From the NCBI RefSeq assembly GCF_014495685.1, contig NZ_JACTVI010000004.1, positions 62,001 through 126,000 of the forward strand: a DNA stretch of 64,000 bases, written 5' to 3'. Shown here piece by piece: positions 52,061-61,597 of this stretch. The stretch's first letter is position 1; every line of letters begins with the position of its first letter. The notes beneath the pieces are model-generated. The model ran no database searches and was not told where the DNA came from. It saw nothing but the letters and a program-made list of their open reading frames with translations. The position numbers were made by a program, and so were the translations under genes. The stretch is from Streptomyces sp. TRM68367. GTDB lineage: Bacteria; Actinomycetota; Actinomycetes; Streptomycetales; Streptomycetaceae.

Positions 52061-54247
52061 GTCGCCGAACACCTCCCCCTTGTCCGCCTTCTCCACCAGC
52101 AGCGTGGGCGGCGTGAAGCGGTCGCCGTAGCGTTCGGCGAGCTCACGCGCGCGTGCCACGAAGCCGGGCAGTCCGGCACCTACCCGGGCGCCGCCCTCGT
52201 AGCCGTTGATGTACTGCAGGACGCCGCCGGTCCAGCCAGGGAAGCCGATGCCGAAGACGGAGCCGATGTTGGCGTCGGCGACGGAGGTCAGGACGCCTTC
52301 CTCCAGCAGCCGGACCGTGTCGAGGGCCTCGGCGAAGAGCATGCGTTCCTGCATGTCCCGGAAGGGGATCCGCGCGCCGTCCCGCGTGAAGTGCTCGCGC
52401 AGGCCCGGCCAGAGGCCCACGCGGTTGCCGCTGTCGTCGTAGTCGTAGAAGCCGGCGCCGCCGCTGCGGCCGGTGCGGCCGAACTCGTCGATCATGCGGT
52501 CGACGACCGTGTCGGCGGGGTGCGGCGTCCAGGTGCCGCTCGCCTCTTCCACGGCCCGCCTGGTCTCGTCCCGGATCTTGCGGGGCAAGGTGAGCGTCAG
52601 CTCGTCCATCAGGGACAGCACCTTGGCCGGGTAGCCCGCCTGGGCCGCCGCCTGCTCGACGGAGGCGGGTTCGATGCCCTCACCGACCATCGCCACGCCC
52701 TCGTTGATGAAGTGCCCGATGACGCGCGAGGTGAAGAAGCCGCGCGAGTCGTTCACCACGATCGGCGTCTTCCTGATCTGCCGGACCAGGTCGAAGGCGC
52801 GGGCCAGCGTCTGCTCGCCGGTGCGCTCGCCCTTGATGATCTCGACGAGGGGCATCTTGTCGACGGGTGAGAAGAAATGCAGGCCGATGAAGTCTGCGGG
52901 CCGCTCGACGCCCTCCGCCAGCAGCGTGATGGGCAGCGTGGAGGTGTTGGAGCACAGCAGGGCGTCCGGCGCGACGACCGACTGCACCTCCTGGAACACC
53001 TTGTGCTTGAGCGCCGGATCCTCGAAGACGGCCTCGATGACGGCGTCACAGCCCGCCAGGTCCCGCGCCTCGGCGGCCGGGGTGATGCGGGCGAGCAGCG
53101 CGTCCGCCTTCTCCTGTGTCGTACGGCCCTTGGCGACGGCCTTGGCGCACAGCTTCTCGGAGTAGCTCTTGCCCTTCCGCGCGGCGTCCAGGGACACGTC
53201 CTTCAGGACGACGTCGATGCCCGCTCGGGCACAGGAGTAGGCGATGCCGGCGCCCATCATCCCGGCGCCGAGGACGGCGACCTTGCCGACCTGGCGCGAC
53301 TCGACTCCCTGGGGGCGGCTGGCGCCGGAGTTGACGGCCTGGAGGTCGAAGAAGAACGCCTGGATCATGTTCTTCGAGGTCTGGCCCGCGGCGAGGTCCA
53401 CGAAGTAGCGGGCCTCGATGACCTGGGCGGTCTCGAAGTCGACCTGGGAGCCCTCGACGGCCGCGGCGAGGATGTTGCGCGGTGCCGGGTAGGGGGCGCC
53501 GTTGGTCTGCTTGCGCAGGGTGGCCGGGAACGCGGGCAGGTTGGCCGCGAACTTGGGGTTGGCCGGCGTCCCGCCCGGGATGCGGTAGCCGGGCCGGTCC
53601 CAGGGCTGCTGCGACTCCGGGTGGGCCTCGATGAAGGCGCGCGCCTTGGCGAGCAGTTCCTCCCGGGTCTCGGCCACGTCGTGGATGAGGCCGTTCTCCA
53701 GAGCGCGCCACGGGCTGTACTGGGTGCCCTGGAGCAGCACCTTCAGCAGCGCGTCGGCGATGCCGAGCAGGCGTACGGTGCGCACGACGCCACCGCCCCC
53801 GGGGAGCAGGCCGAGGGTGACCTCGGGGCAGCCGATCTTCGCGCCGGGCGCGTCCAGGACGACGCGGTGGTGGCAGGCCAGGGCGATCTCGTAACCGCCC
53901 CCCAGGGCCGCGCCGTTGATGGCCGCGACGACGGGCTTGCCGAGGGTCTCGATGCGGCGCAGGTGGCGCTTGACGGACATGGTCGCCTCGTAGGCCTCCT
54001 GGGCCGTCTGCGGCGTCACGCGGATCAGGTCGTGCAGGTCGCCGCCCGCGAAGAAGGTCTTCTTGGCGGAGGTGATGACGACCCCGCGGACGGTGTCCTG
54101 CTCGGCCTCCAGGCGATCGGTGACCATGGCGAGGGAGTCGCGGAACGCCTGGTTCATGGTGTTCGCGGACTGGTCGGGGTCGTCGAGGACGAGGGTGACG
54201 ACGCCGGTGCGGTCCTGTTCCCAGCGGATGGTGGTGCTCTCGGTCAT
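52046..54247 (-). CDS. FadB-like bifunctional enoyl-CoA hydratase / 3-hydroxyacyl-CoA dehydrogenase
   Basis: A 733-residue beta-oxidation enzyme. The N-terminal crotonase domain has FAGGDLHDLIRV and GAALGGGYEIALACHHR. The NAD domain begins VAVLGAGMMGAGIAYSCA near residue 330, with the catalytic His region in FIGLHFFSPVDKMPLVEII. The C-terminal 3HCDH domain follows. It lies 41 nt after the thiolase gene on the same strand, as in fadA-fadB pairs, and should complete oxidation of acyl-CoAs. Confidence 0.93.
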   Translation of the reverse strand: MTESTTIRWEQDRTGVVTLVLDDPDQSANTMNQAFRDSLAMVTDRLEAEQDTVRGVVITSAKKTFFAGGDLHDLIRVTPQTAQEAYEATMSVKRHLRRIETLGKPVVAAINGAALGGGYEIALACHHRVVLDAPGAKIGCPEVTLGLLPGGGGVVRTVRLLGIADALLKVLLQGTQYSPWRALENGLIHDVAETREELLAKARAFIEAHPESQQPWDRPGYRIPGGTPANPKFAANLPAFPATLRKQTNGAPYPAPRNILAAAVEGSQVDFETAQVIEARYFVDLAAGQTSKNMIQAFFFDLQAVNSGASRPQGVESRQVGKVAVLGAGMMGAGIAYSCARAGIDVVLKDVSLDAARKGKSYSEKLCAKAVAKGRTTQEKADALLARITPAAEARDLAGCDAVIEAVFEDPALKHKVFQEVQSVVAPDALLCSNTSTLPITLLAEGVERPADFIGLHFFSPVDKMPLVEIIKGERTGEQTLARAFDLVRQIRKTPIVVNDSRGFFTSRVIGHFINEGVAMVGEGIEPASVEQAAAQAGYPAKVLSLMDELTLTLPRKIRDETRRAVEEASGTWTPHPADTVVDRMIDEFGRTGRSGGAGFYDYDDSGNRVGLWPGLREHFTRDGARIPFRDMQERMLFAEALDTVRLLEEGVLTSVADANIGSVFGIGFPGWTGGVLQYINGYEGGARVGAGLPGFVARARELAERYGDRFTPPTLLVEKADKGEVFGDSVRA

Positions 54248-54288
54248 GACAAGATCTCCGTAGAAGTCTGGTGGTTACGCCGGGGAGT

Positions 54289-55503
54289 TCAGAGGCGTTC
54301 GACGATCGTCGCGACACCCATGCCGCCGCCCACGCACAGCGTGGCGAGGCCGTAGCGCTTGTCCTGGCGCTCCAGTTCGTCGACGAGCGTGCCGAGGATC
54401 ATCGCGCCGGTCGCGCCCAGGGGGTGGCCCAGGGCGATCGCGCCGCCGTTGACGTTGACCTTGTCCAGCGGCAGGTCCATGTCCTTCACAAAGCGCAGCA
54501 CGACCGCCGCGAAGGCCTCGTTGATCTCGACGAGGTCGATGTCGTCGATGGTCAGCCCGGCCTTGGCGAGCGCCTTGCGGGTGGCGGGCGCCGGGCCGGT
54601 GAGCATGATGGTCGGCTCGGAGCCGGACACGGCGGCGGACACGATCCGCGCGCGCGGGGTGAGGCCGTGGCGCTCGCCGACCGCCTTGGAGCCGATGGCG
54701 ACGAGCGCGGCGCCGTCCACGATGCCGGAGGAGTTGCCCGCGTGGTGGACGTGGTCGATCTTCTCGACCCAGTGGTACTGCTGGAGGGCGACCGCGTCGA
54801 AGCCGCCCAGGTCGCCGATGTCCGCGAAGGACGGCTTGAGGCCCGCCAGGGAGTCGGCGGTGGTGCCGGGGCGCAGGTGCTCGTCGTGGTCGAGGACGAC
54901 CAGGCCGCTGCGGTCCTGCACCGGCACGACGGAGAGCGCGAAGCGGCCCTCCTTCCAGGCCGTGGCCGCCCGCTCCTGCGACAGGGCGGCGTACTCGTCG
55001 ACGTCCCGGCGGGTGAAGCCCTCGATGGTGGCGATCAGGTCCGCGCCGATGCCCTGCGGCACGAAGTTGACGGTGAGGTTCGTCATCGGGTCGTTGAACC
55101 AGGCTCCGCCGTCCGACGCCATCGGCACCCGGGACATCGACTCGACGCCGCCCGCGAGGACGAGGTCCTCCCAGCCCGAACGGACCTTGGCCGCGGCCAG
55201 GTTGACGGCCTCCAGGCCCGAGGCACAGAAGCGGTTCTCCTGCACCCCCGCGACCGTGTCGGGCAGGCCTGCGGCGATGGCGGCGATCCGGGCGATGTCG
55301 GAGCCCTGGTCGCCGACCGGGCCGACGACGCCGAGGACGATGTCGTCGACGGCGGCCGGGTCCAGGCCCGGGAAGCGGGCGCGGATCTCCTGGATGAGGC
55401 CGACGACCAGGTCGATGGGCTTCGTGCCGTGCAGGGCGCCGCTGGCCTTGCCGCGCCCGCGCGGGGTGCGGATCGCGTCGTACACGTACGCTTCGGTGGT
55501 CAC
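54289..55503 (-). CDS. Acetyl-CoA C-acyltransferase (FadA-like thiolase)
   Basis: 404 residues. Nucleophile Cys is in [15 protein letters not shown]; the other catalytic residues are in [17 protein letters not shown] and [17 protein letters not shown] 55503 has AAAGG upstream. It performs the thiolytic step after the FadB-like enzyme encoded downstream. The CoA-transferase gene lies 11 nt upstream, so the three make one operon. Confidence 0.93.
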   Translation of the reverse strand: MTTEAYVYDAIRTPRGRGKASGALHGTKPIDLVVGLIQEIRARFPGLDPAAVDDIVLGVVGPVGDQGSDIARIAAIAAGLPDTVAGVQENRFCASGLEAVNLAAAKVRSGWEDLVLAGGVESMSRVPMASDGGAWFNDPMTNLTVNFVPQGIGADLIATIEGFTRRDVDEYAALSQERAATAWKEGRFALSVVPVQDRSGLVVLDHDEHLRPGTTADSLAGLKPSFADIGDLGGFDAVALQQYHWVEKIDHVHHAGNSSGIVDGAALVAIGSKAVGERHGLTPRARIVSAAVSGSEPTIMLTGPAPATRKALAKAGLTIDDIDLVEINEAFAAVVLRFVKDMDLPLDKVNVNGGAIALGHPLGATGAMILGTLVDELERQDKRYGLATLCVGGGMGVATIVERL

Positions 55504-55514
55504 GGGGAGGCCTT

Positions 55515-56681
55515 TCACTGAGGGTTTCCGGGGCTGTGCGGGTCTTCTTGAGGTGCGGGCAGGAGTCCGGGTACGTCCCAGTCGTGGGCCACGTCCGCCG
55601 TGTGGGCGCCCGGCTGTGCGGGCCCGGTGCGGACGGTGGCGGGTGTCTGGGAGAAGCGGGGGGCCGGGGCGGGCTGGGTGATGCCGCCGTGGTCGGTGAA
55701 CGTGCCGCGGGCGGCGAGGTGCGGGTGATGCGGGGCCTCGCGCAGGGTCAGGACGGGCGCCACGCACGCGTCGGTGCCGTCGAAGACGGCCGTCCACTCG
55801 TCCCTCGTACGGGTCTTGAAGCGGGCCGCGATCTGTTCGCGCAGTTCGCCCCATCGGGTGACGTCCTTGCGGGCCGCGGCCTGGTCCTCGACGCCGAGGA
55901 GGCGGAGGAACTCGTCGTAGAACTGCCGCTCCAGGGCGCCCACCGCCATGTACTTCCCGTCGGCCGTCTCGTACGTCCCGTAGTAGGGGCAGCCGCCGTC
56001 GAGGAGGTTGGCGGCGCGGCGGTCCTGCCAGCCGCCGGCGGCCAGCATGCCGTGGATCATCGCTCCGAGGTGGGCGGCGCCGTCGACGATGGCAGCGTCG
56101 ACGACCTGGCCGGTGCCGGTCGCGCGCGCGTGGTGCAGGGCGGCGAGGATGCCGACGACGAGGTAGAGGGAGCCGCCCGCGTAGTCGCCGAGGAGGTTGG
56201 CGGGAGGCGGGGGCGGCTGGTCCGGCGTGCCGATCATGCCGAGGGTGCCGGTGAGGGCGAGGTAGGCGATGTCGTGGCCGGCCCGGTGGGCGAGCGGGCC
56301 CTGCTGGCCCCAGCCGGTCATCCGGCCGTAGACCAGCCCCGGGTTGCGGGCGTGGCACTCCGCGGGGCCGACGCCCAGGCGCTCGGCGACGCCGGGGCGG
56401 TAGCCCTCGATCAGGATGCCGGCGCGTTCTACGAGGTCGAGGACGCGGGCGGGGCCGTGCGGGGACTTCAGGTCGACGACCACCGAGCGCTTGCCGCGGT
56501 TGGTGACGTCGCACGCGGGGTCGATCGCCAGGCCCGCGCCGCCGGGGCGGTCCACGCGGACGACGTCGGCGCCCAGGTCGGCGAGGAGCATGGCGGCGAA
56601 CGGGCCGGGCCCGATCCCGGCCAGCTCGACCACACGCACCCCGGTGAGCGGGCCGTTCCCCGCCGCCCTTGCCATTGTCAT
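55515..56681 (-). CDS. CaiB/BaiF CoA transferase (alpha-methylacyl-CoA racemase-like)
   Basis: 388 residues. The N-terminus [20 protein letters not shown] and [15 protein letters not shown] are class III CoA transferase marks; [20 protein letters not shown] holds the catalytic Asp as in alpha-methylacyl-CoA racemases. It would epimerise 2-methylacyl-CoAs so that branched chains can enter beta-oxidation through the two downstream genes. ATG 56681 is preferred; the frame extends to 56777. Confidence 0.87.
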   Translation of the reverse strand: MTMARAAGNGPLTGVRVVELAGIGPGPFAAMLLADLGADVVRVDRPGGAGLAIDPACDVTNRGKRSVVVDLKSPHGPARVLDLVERAGILIEGYRPGVAERLGVGPAECHARNPGLVYGRMTGWGQQGPLAHRAGHDIAYLALTGTLGMIGTPDQPPPPPANLLGDYAGGSLYLVVGILAALHHARATGTGQVVDAAIVDGAAHLGAMIHGMLAAGGWQDRRAANLLDGGCPYYGTYETADGKYMAVGALERQFYDEFLRLLGVEDQAAARKDVTRWGELREQIAARFKTRTRDEWTAVFDGTDACVAPVLTLREAPHHPHLAARGTFTDHGGITQPAPAPRFSQTPATVRTGPAQPGAHTADVAHDWDVPGLLPAPQEDPHSPGNPQ

Positions 56682-56795
56682 CCGAGCCCCAGTCTGTGAC
56701 ATGACCGATGTAACACCAATGACGCCAAGAACACGTTTCACCCGGAACAAGGCCTCGGCAAGCAAGCGCTTAGCCAAGTGCCGGCGACCGTCGCC

Positions 56796-57176
56796 TCAGC
56801 GACCGTCCAGTTCCGCCGTCAGCCGCTTCGGCGCGATCGTGCGGTAGCTCTCCTCCACCCAGTCGCACAGCAGCTCCGCGGCCGGGGCGCCCTTCTCCCC
56901 AAGGGGAATGCTCACCCAGCCGGATCTGCCCAGTCCGTACCCCGCGGGTTCGGCGCCGGGTACGGACAGGGCGTGGGCGTGGGCCGCCTCGTCCTTGAGC
57001 TTCACCGTCATCCCCAGCGGATAGCTGCCGTCGTCGACGCCGAGGAAGACGAACACCTTCTTGTTGACCTTCGCGACGGACTCGCCCCACGGGAACTCCT
57101 CGACGGCGCCGGGCAGCCCGAGGGCGAACTCGCGCACTTTCTCCCATTTCCTCAGGGCATTCCTGGGCACGGCCAC
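56796..57176 (-). CDS. MmcQ/YjbR family protein
   Basis: 126 residues. The CyaY-like fold marks are LPGAVEEFPWGESVAKVNKKVF and WVSIPLGEKG with the final WVEESYRTIAPKRL. GTG 57176 has GGAGG 6 nt upstream and is better than the TTG at 57182. Proteins of this fold bind DNA in some cases; the role is unknown. Confidence 0.85.
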   Translation of the reverse strand: MAVPRNALRKWEKVREFALGLPGAVEEFPWGESVAKVNKKVFVFLGVDDGSYPLGMTVKLKDEAAHAHALSVPGAEPAGYGLGRSGWVSIPLGEKGAPAAELLCDWVEESYRTIAPKRLTAELDGR

Positions 57177-57278
57177 CTGCAACCTCCGGGCTCGTCGTCG
57201 GGCTCCGCACTCCTCACGCTAGCCTCGGCCACCGACAGCGGCGCGTGCGGCGAGGATACGGCGAGACCAAGGGGTGTC

Positions 57279-58457
57279 ATGAGCAGGCTGAACAGGACGG
57301 ACCGGCCGTACGACATCGTGCTCTTCGGGGCCACGGGGTTCGTCGGCACCCTCATCGCGGAGTACCTCGCCGCACACGCGCCCGGGGAACTGCGCTGGGC
57401 GATCGCCGGGCGCAGCGAGGCGAAGCTGGAGCGGCTGCGGGACCGGCTGCCGGGGGACGCGCGGCCGGGGGTGCTGCGGGCGGACGTGTCCGATCCGGCG
57501 TCGGTGCGGGAACTCGCCGCACACGCGCGCGTGGTGGCCACGACGGTGGGCCCCTATGTGACGTACGGGGAGGAGCTCGTCGCCGCCTGCGCGGAGGCCG
57601 GCACCGACTACCTCGACCTCTGCGGCGAGTCCGAGTTCGTGGACCTGATGTACGTACGGCACGACGCACGCGCGCGGGAGACCGGTGCCCGGCTGGTGCC
57701 CGCCTGCGGCTTCGACTCCGTGCCGCACGACCTGGGCGCCTACTTCACCGTGCAGCAGCTGCCGGAGGGCGTGCCGCTGACGGTGGACGGGTTCGTGACC
57801 GTCGACGCGTCCCCCTCGGGCGGCACGTTCGCCTCGACGCTGGGCCAGATGGCGCGCATGCGGCAGATGGCGGCGGCAGCGCGGGACCGGGCGCGGCACG
57901 AGCCGCGAATGGTGGGCCGCCGGGCCGTGGCGCCGACGGGCGCGCCGCGGTTCGCCCGGGAGGTCGGCGCGTGGGCGCTGCCGATGCCGACCATCGACCC
58001 GCAGATCGTGCGGCGCTCAGCGCGGGCCCTGGAGCGCTACGGTCCCGACTTCCGCTACCGGCAGTACGCGGCGGTACGGCGGCTGCCCGTCGCGGTGGGC
58101 GGGGTCGCGGCGTTCGGCACACTGGTCGCCGCGGCCCAAGTGCCTCCCGCCCGGCGCTGGTTGTCCGCCCGGCTCAAGCCCGGCGAGGGGCCCGGCCCCG
58201 AGAAGCGGGCGAAGAGTTCGTTCTCCCTCCGCTTCGTCGGCGAGGGCGGCGGGCGTCGCGTGTTCACCGAGGTCTCGGGCGGCGATCCCGGGTACGGCGA
58301 GACGGCGAAGATCGTCGCCGAGTCGGCGATGTCGCTGACCTTCGACGACCTGCCGCCGACGGCCGGGCAGGTGACGCCGGCGGTGGCGATGGGCGACGCG
58401 CTGATCGGACGGCTGCGCGCGGCGGGGATCCGGTTCCGGGTGGCCGCCGCGCGCTGA
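57279..58457 (+). CDS. Saccharopine-dehydrogenase-like / trans-acting enoyl reductase family protein
   Basis: 392 residues. The N-terminal Rossmann motif is DIVLFGATGFVGTLIAEYLA, followed by TVGPYVTYGEELVAACAEAG and DYLDLCGESEF, typical of saccharopine-reductase-like proteins and of mycobacterial trans-acting enoyl reductases. A membrane-associated hydrophobic stretch lies near residue 270 (VAVGGVAAFGTLVAAA). It is likely to reduce a lipid substrate; the actual one is unknown. ATG 57279. Confidence 0.85.
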   Translation: MSRLNRTDRPYDIVLFGATGFVGTLIAEYLAAHAPGELRWAIAGRSEAKLERLRDRLPGDARPGVLRADVSDPASVRELAAHARVVATTVGPYVTYGEELVAACAEAGTDYLDLCGESEFVDLMYVRHDARARETGARLVPACGFDSVPHDLGAYFTVQQLPEGVPLTVDGFVTVDASPSGGTFASTLGQMARMRQMAAAARDRARHEPRMVGRRAVAPTGAPRFAREVGAWALPMPTIDPQIVRRSARALERYGPDFRYRQYAAVRRLPVAVGGVAAFGTLVAAAQVPPARRWLSARLKPGEGPGPEKRAKSSFSLRFVGEGGGRRVFTEVSGGDPGYGETAKIVAESAMSLTFDDLPPTAGQVTPAVAMGDALIGRLRAAGIRFRVAAAR

Positions 58458-58477
58458 GCCACGGTTGCGGGCGACCG

Positions 58478-58624
58478 TTACAGCGGCCACGCGGCGAGCG
58501 TGTAGATCATCCCGGCTATCCAGCCGAGCCCGGCCAGCACGGCGAGGATCAGGCCGATGGTCACGGCGCGCTCGACGGGCCGGCTGGGGTGATCCATGGG
58601 CTTGGGGGCGCGGTGCGTCGTCAT
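58478..58624 (-). CDS. Small single-helix membrane protein
   Basis: 48 residues starting MTTHRAPKPMDHPSRP, with one strong membrane helix (VTIGLILAVLAGLGWIAGMIY) close to the C-terminus; the segment is quoted as VTIGLILAVLAGLGWIAG. ATG 58624 is preferred over an upstream frame to 58660. No family recognised. Confidence 0.55.
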   Translation of the reverse strand: MTTHRAPKPMDHPSRPVERAVTIGLILAVLAGLGWIAGMIYTLAAWPL

Positions 58625-58812
58625 GGCACCCAGCCTGCCGGTCGCGACGGCGCCCCACATCCGTACAAGTACTCAGGCCCCGTACTCAGACCGCCCGCCG
58701 GACGGCCCCCTCCCCTCATCCCCGGTTTGAGACTTTTCCGTTGCTCTCGGCAAGCCACGAGCGGCAACGGCGGCAAAGTACCAAGAAACAGTGCAATGAA
58801 ACACTTGAAGGT

Positions 58813-59007
58813 ATGAAATTCCTTCTCGAAGTCACCATGGACGACGGCGCGTTGACCCAGAACCCCGAAGGCGAGCTGGGCCGGATCCTCCGCTACTGGG
58901 GCGGCAACCTGAAGCACTACGCCCTGCGGCCCGGCGACGGGTCGGAGATCTACGACTCGGAGTACCGCGAGGTCGGCAGCTGGCGCATCGAGGGTCAGGC
59001 CGGGTAG
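58813..59007 (+). CDS. Conserved-looking 64-residue hypothetical protein
   Basis: Compact acidic protein, MKFLLEVTMDD..., ending SWRIEGQAG, with alternating hydrophobic and charged residues as in a small alpha/beta fold. GAAGG is just upstream of ATG 58813 and the 5' side is AT-rich, as expected for a promoter. It overlaps the end of the endonuclease V gene by 13 nt. Function unknown. Confidence 0.65.
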   Translation: MKFLLEVTMDDGALTQNPEGELGRILRYWGGNLKHYALRPGDGSEIYDSEYREVGSWRIEGQAG

Positions 59008-59690
59008 GCGGCCGCCCGCAGCGCCCTGCGGCACAGGGCGTCCGCGCGGCGGGTGGTCTCCGGCAGACGGTAGGCGGGGGTCAGCGCCAGCGTGTGGGCG
59101 CAGGCGCCCGCCAGGCTCACCCGGTGGCCGACGGAGACGAAGACCGGTTTGACGCCGTCCCGGGTGCGCAGCGCGCGGCCGACCTCCTCGGCGCCGGCGA
59201 GCAGCGGGGACGTACCGCCGCGCGGCGCGCCCGGCTCGTCGTACGTGAAGGTGAACGGGTTCTTGGCGACGCCGATCGTGGGCAGGCCGGTGAGGACGCC
59301 GAGGTGGCTGGCGAGGCCGAAGCGGCGGGGATGGGCGAGGCCGTAGCCGTCGCAGACGACGAGGCCCGGCGGGCAGGGCAGGGCCTCGAGAGCGGCGAGC
59401 GCGGTGGGGATCTCGCGGAAGGCGAGCAGCCCGGGCACGTACGGGAAGCTGACCTGCCCGACGGCCGTGGCCTCGGCGACGACGTCGAGGGTGGCCGCGT
59501 CCAGGACGACTGCGGCGGCCGCGACGACGTCCCGCTCGTCGTCGTAGGCCACGTCGACACCGGTCACGTGCCCGGTGCCGGGCGGCGGCCCCGGCTCGTC
59601 GCGCACCACGCGGGCGCGCAGCTCGTCCTGCACGGCCCGGGCCTGCTCCTCGGTCACGGGCCAGCCCGCGGGAATGCGTACCGTCGTCAT
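58995..59690 (-). CDS. nfi: Endonuclease V
   Basis: 231 residues. Cuts near deaminated bases such as inosine. Catalytic and binding motifs: TGVDVAYDDE (first Asp), FPYVPGLLAFREIP (Glu), LVVCDGYGLAHPRRFGLASH (Asp), and IGVAKNPF (Lys). ATG 59690 is the first residue of the family's N-terminal helix. Confidence 0.94.
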   Translation of the reverse strand: MTTVRIPAGWPVTEEQARAVQDELRARVVRDEPGPPPGTGHVTGVDVAYDDERDVVAAAAVVLDAATLDVVAEATAVGQVSFPYVPGLLAFREIPTALAALEALPCPPGLVVCDGYGLAHPRRFGLASHLGVLTGLPTIGVAKNPFTFTYDEPGAPRGGTSPLLAGAEEVGRALRTRDGVKPVFVSVGHRVSLAGACAHTLALTPAYRLPETTRRADALCRRALRAAAYPA

Positions 59691-59752
59691 GGTGGTGCCG
59701 AGCGTACGGGCCCCGAAATGGCTGCCGGGGCGGCGGGGGTAGGCTCGCGGCC

Positions 59753-60049
59753 ATGTTCGTCCTGGAGCTCACCTACACCGCCCCGCTCGCCGCCGTCGAC
59801 GCCGCGCTTCAGGCGCATGTGGCGTGGCTCGACGAGCAGTACGCCAAGGGGGTGTTCCTGGCCTCGGGGCGCAAGAACCCCCGCGACGGCGGCGTGATCA
59901 TCGCCGTCGCCGAGGACCGCGCGCGGATCGAGGCGATCACGGCGGGGGACCCGTTCGTCACCGCGGGCGTGTGCGCGTACCGGATCGTCGAGTTCGAGGC
60001 GACGAAGACGGCGCCCGCCCTGAAGGCGTACCGGGAGACATCCGACTGA
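59753..60049 (+). CDS. YciI family protein
   Basis: 98 residues of the dimeric alpha/beta-barrel YciI type: HVAWLDEQYAKGVFLASG with the conserved His/Asp, and GDPFVTAGVCAYRIVEFEA. Exact function unknown; the fold is related to EthD and muconolactone isomerase. Confidence 0.87.
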   Translation: MFVLELTYTAPLAAVDAALQAHVAWLDEQYAKGVFLASGRKNPRDGGVIIAVAEDRARIEAITAGDPFVTAGVCAYRIVEFEATKTAPALKAYRETSD

Positions 60050-60058
60050 GGCCGGGCC

Positions 60059-60382
60059 TCACTTGCCCAGCGCCCGGCGCAGTTCACTCTTGTTCATGTC
60101 CGAACGGCCATGGATGTTGCGGCGCTTGGCCTCCTCGTACAGCTGGTCGTAGGTCGGGCCCTGAGAGCCCTGGCCGGACCGCTGGCCGCCCCGCTTGCCG
60201 GACGACATGTCCTGCTTCGACGTGCGGCTGGCGGTCTTGGACTCGCCGGACCGGGCGCGTTCCTTGTTCACCGTCCGGGACGCGATCTCCTTGGCGCGCC
60301 CGGTGCTCTCGCCGCGCTCCTCTGCGCCCTTCTTGATGTGCTCGTACTGCCGTTCCCGCTTCGAGCTCGAACCGCGTGGCAT
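60059..60382 (-). CDS. Basic 'plasmid stabilization'-type protein with Rho-N/SAP-like end
   Basis: 107 residues, rich in Lys/Arg/Ser/Gly and mostly disordered (SSSKRERQYEHIKKGAEERG...). The last 30 residues (YDQLYEEAKRRNIHGRSDMN, then KSELRRALGK) form a small helical domain like SAP or Rho N-terminal motifs, which bind nucleic acid. The plasmid-stabilization label used for Streptomyces homologues has no support in this sequence. Confidence 0.75.
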   Translation of the reverse strand: MPRGSSSKRERQYEHIKKGAEERGESTGRAKEIASRTVNKERARSGESKTASRTSKQDMSSGKRGGQRSGQGSQGPTYDQLYEEAKRRNIHGRSDMNKSELRRALGK

Positions 60383-60404
60383 GTCCGCTCACTTCCTCTC
60401 AGGT

Positions 60405-60800
60405 TCGGTGACCGAGTACCCACATTGCCGACAAAAGCAGCAAGTCGCACGGTGTCGGTAGGCCATTCGGGTCACGCGGCCGTTCTCCCCGGCGGCCCAG
60501 CAGCCGAGGTCGGGGGCGCAGTCCACGATGTCGTACGAGCCCGTGTCGACCGTCCGCCAGGGGCGGCCGGCGTACGTGGTGAGGTCGGTGCCGGTGGGGC
60601 CGACGGGCGAGGGCGGCGGTGCGGCTGTACGGGAGCCAGTTGACGCCGGTGCGGATGGGGCGCCTGCCGGCATGCCCGCGCTCGGCGGCACCGTCCAGCT
60701 GCGGACGCCGTCGCTCGCCGCAGGATGCGGAACCTGCCGTCCACCGGGTCGCTCGTCGCCAGGCCGTGGCGGCGGTAGAAGGCGCGGCAGTGTCCCGGAA
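60405..60800 (-). pseudogene. Remnant of a BNR/YCF48-type repeat protein gene
   Basis: Two pieces in different frames look like parts of one beta-propeller protein. From about 60792 down, FYRRHGLATSDPVDGRFRIL matches a typical repeat unit (GLAxSDPVDGRF). In another frame, downstream, VDTGSYDIVDCAPDLGCWAAGENGRVTRM matches the usual last repeat and C-terminus (quoted as DCAPDLGCWAAGENGRV). The stretch between them is too short and out of frame, and the original stop has been lost. No intact gene can be drawn. Confidence 0.5.
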
Positions 60801-61011
60801 CTGGCGTGACAGAAGAGGCCACAAGTGCCTTTCGGGACACGCGAGAAGAGACCCTCCCCTTCTGTGCATGAACGCGGTGACGGAGGTCACTCGGAATTCG
60901 TGTGCACGAAGCGGGCCGTTCCGTCGTCTCTTCCGGTGTGCGGTCTCGTCCGCCCGGAAGTTCGTCCGGCCGTCACAGAAGTCCGTCCAGACGTCACAAG
61001 GGAGCAAGGCG
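60801..61011. other. Upstream region of the SsgA-like gene
   Basis: No gene is seen. TCACAGAAG and TCACAAGGG form a loose direct repeat at 60974-61001, just before the ribosome-binding site. No certain promoter element. Confidence 0.3.
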
Positions 61012-61428
61012 TTGTCCACCCTCATCGAGCAGCCCGTGGAGGCCCGCCTCGTGGCCGCCGCGCCACGCATGCCGAGCATTCCCGCCACACTGCACTACGA
61101 CCGGCGTGATCCGTTCGCCGTCCGCATGACCTTCCCGGCCCCGGCCACCCTGGAGGGCGTCGAGGTCTGCTGGACCTTCGCCCGCGACCTGCTCGCCGCC
61201 GGCCTGAAGGGCCCCGAGGGCCACGGCGACGTGCGGGTCAGGCCGTACGGGTACGGCCGGACCGTCCTGGAGTTCCACGCCCCCGAGGGCACCGCCGTCG
61301 TGCACGTCCGTTCCTCGGAGGTGCGCCGGTTCCTCGAGTCCACCAGCGAGCTGGTGCCGGCCGGTCTGGAGCACCTCCAGCTGGACCTGGACCACGGCCT
61401 GGCGGAGCTGATGCGCGACGCCTGCTGA
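61012..61428 (+). CDS. ssgD: SsgA-like sporulation / cell-division protein (SsgD-type)
   Basis: 138 residues of the SsgA-like family found only in sporulating actinomycetes, which guide septum and wall sites. Marks are MPSIPATLHYDRRDPFAVRMTF (cited as LHYDRRDPFAVRMTF), VCWTFARDLLAAGL and VRSSEVRRFLESTSELVPAG. The start is TTG 61012, supported by AAGGGAG 7 nt upstream. The symbol rests on gene order as remembered from S. coelicolor (ssgD next to an ABC-F gene) and is less certain than the family. Confidence 0.82.
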   Translation: MSTLIEQPVEARLVAAAPRMPSIPATLHYDRRDPFAVRMTFPAPATLEGVEVCWTFARDLLAAGLKGPEGHGDVRVRPYGYGRTVLEFHAPEGTAVVHVRSSEVRRFLESTSELVPAGLEHLQLDLDHGLAELMRDAC

Positions 61429-61562
61429 CGCCTCCCCCGTCGGCGGCCGGCCGACGCCCCCCGCTCCCCGTAGGCGGCCGGCCCGCACCACCTCAGCTCC
61501 CCCAACGGCCGGCCGGCACCCCACGTGATCACGCCATTGCGCCCTGGGATCACGGTAATGCG

Positions 61563-61591
61563 TTGACAGCCGTACCACCCCCTCCTACGGT
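61563..61591 (+). promoter_or_regulatory. Consensus housekeeping promoter for the ABC-F gene
   Basis: TTGACA (61563-61568), 17-nt spacer, TACGGT (61586-61591). The -35 is perfect and the -10 close to consensus, one of the best SigA/HrdB-type promoters in the window. It predicts transcription from near 61598, giving a 5' leader of about 218 nt. Confidence 0.75.
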
Positions 61592-61597
61592 GTACAG

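Noticed and set aside
60528..60809. Plus-strand ORF of 93 codons between the 'plasmid stabilization' and SsgA-like genes
   Set aside because: No ribosome site or motif; the minus strand shows BNR-repeat remains instead.
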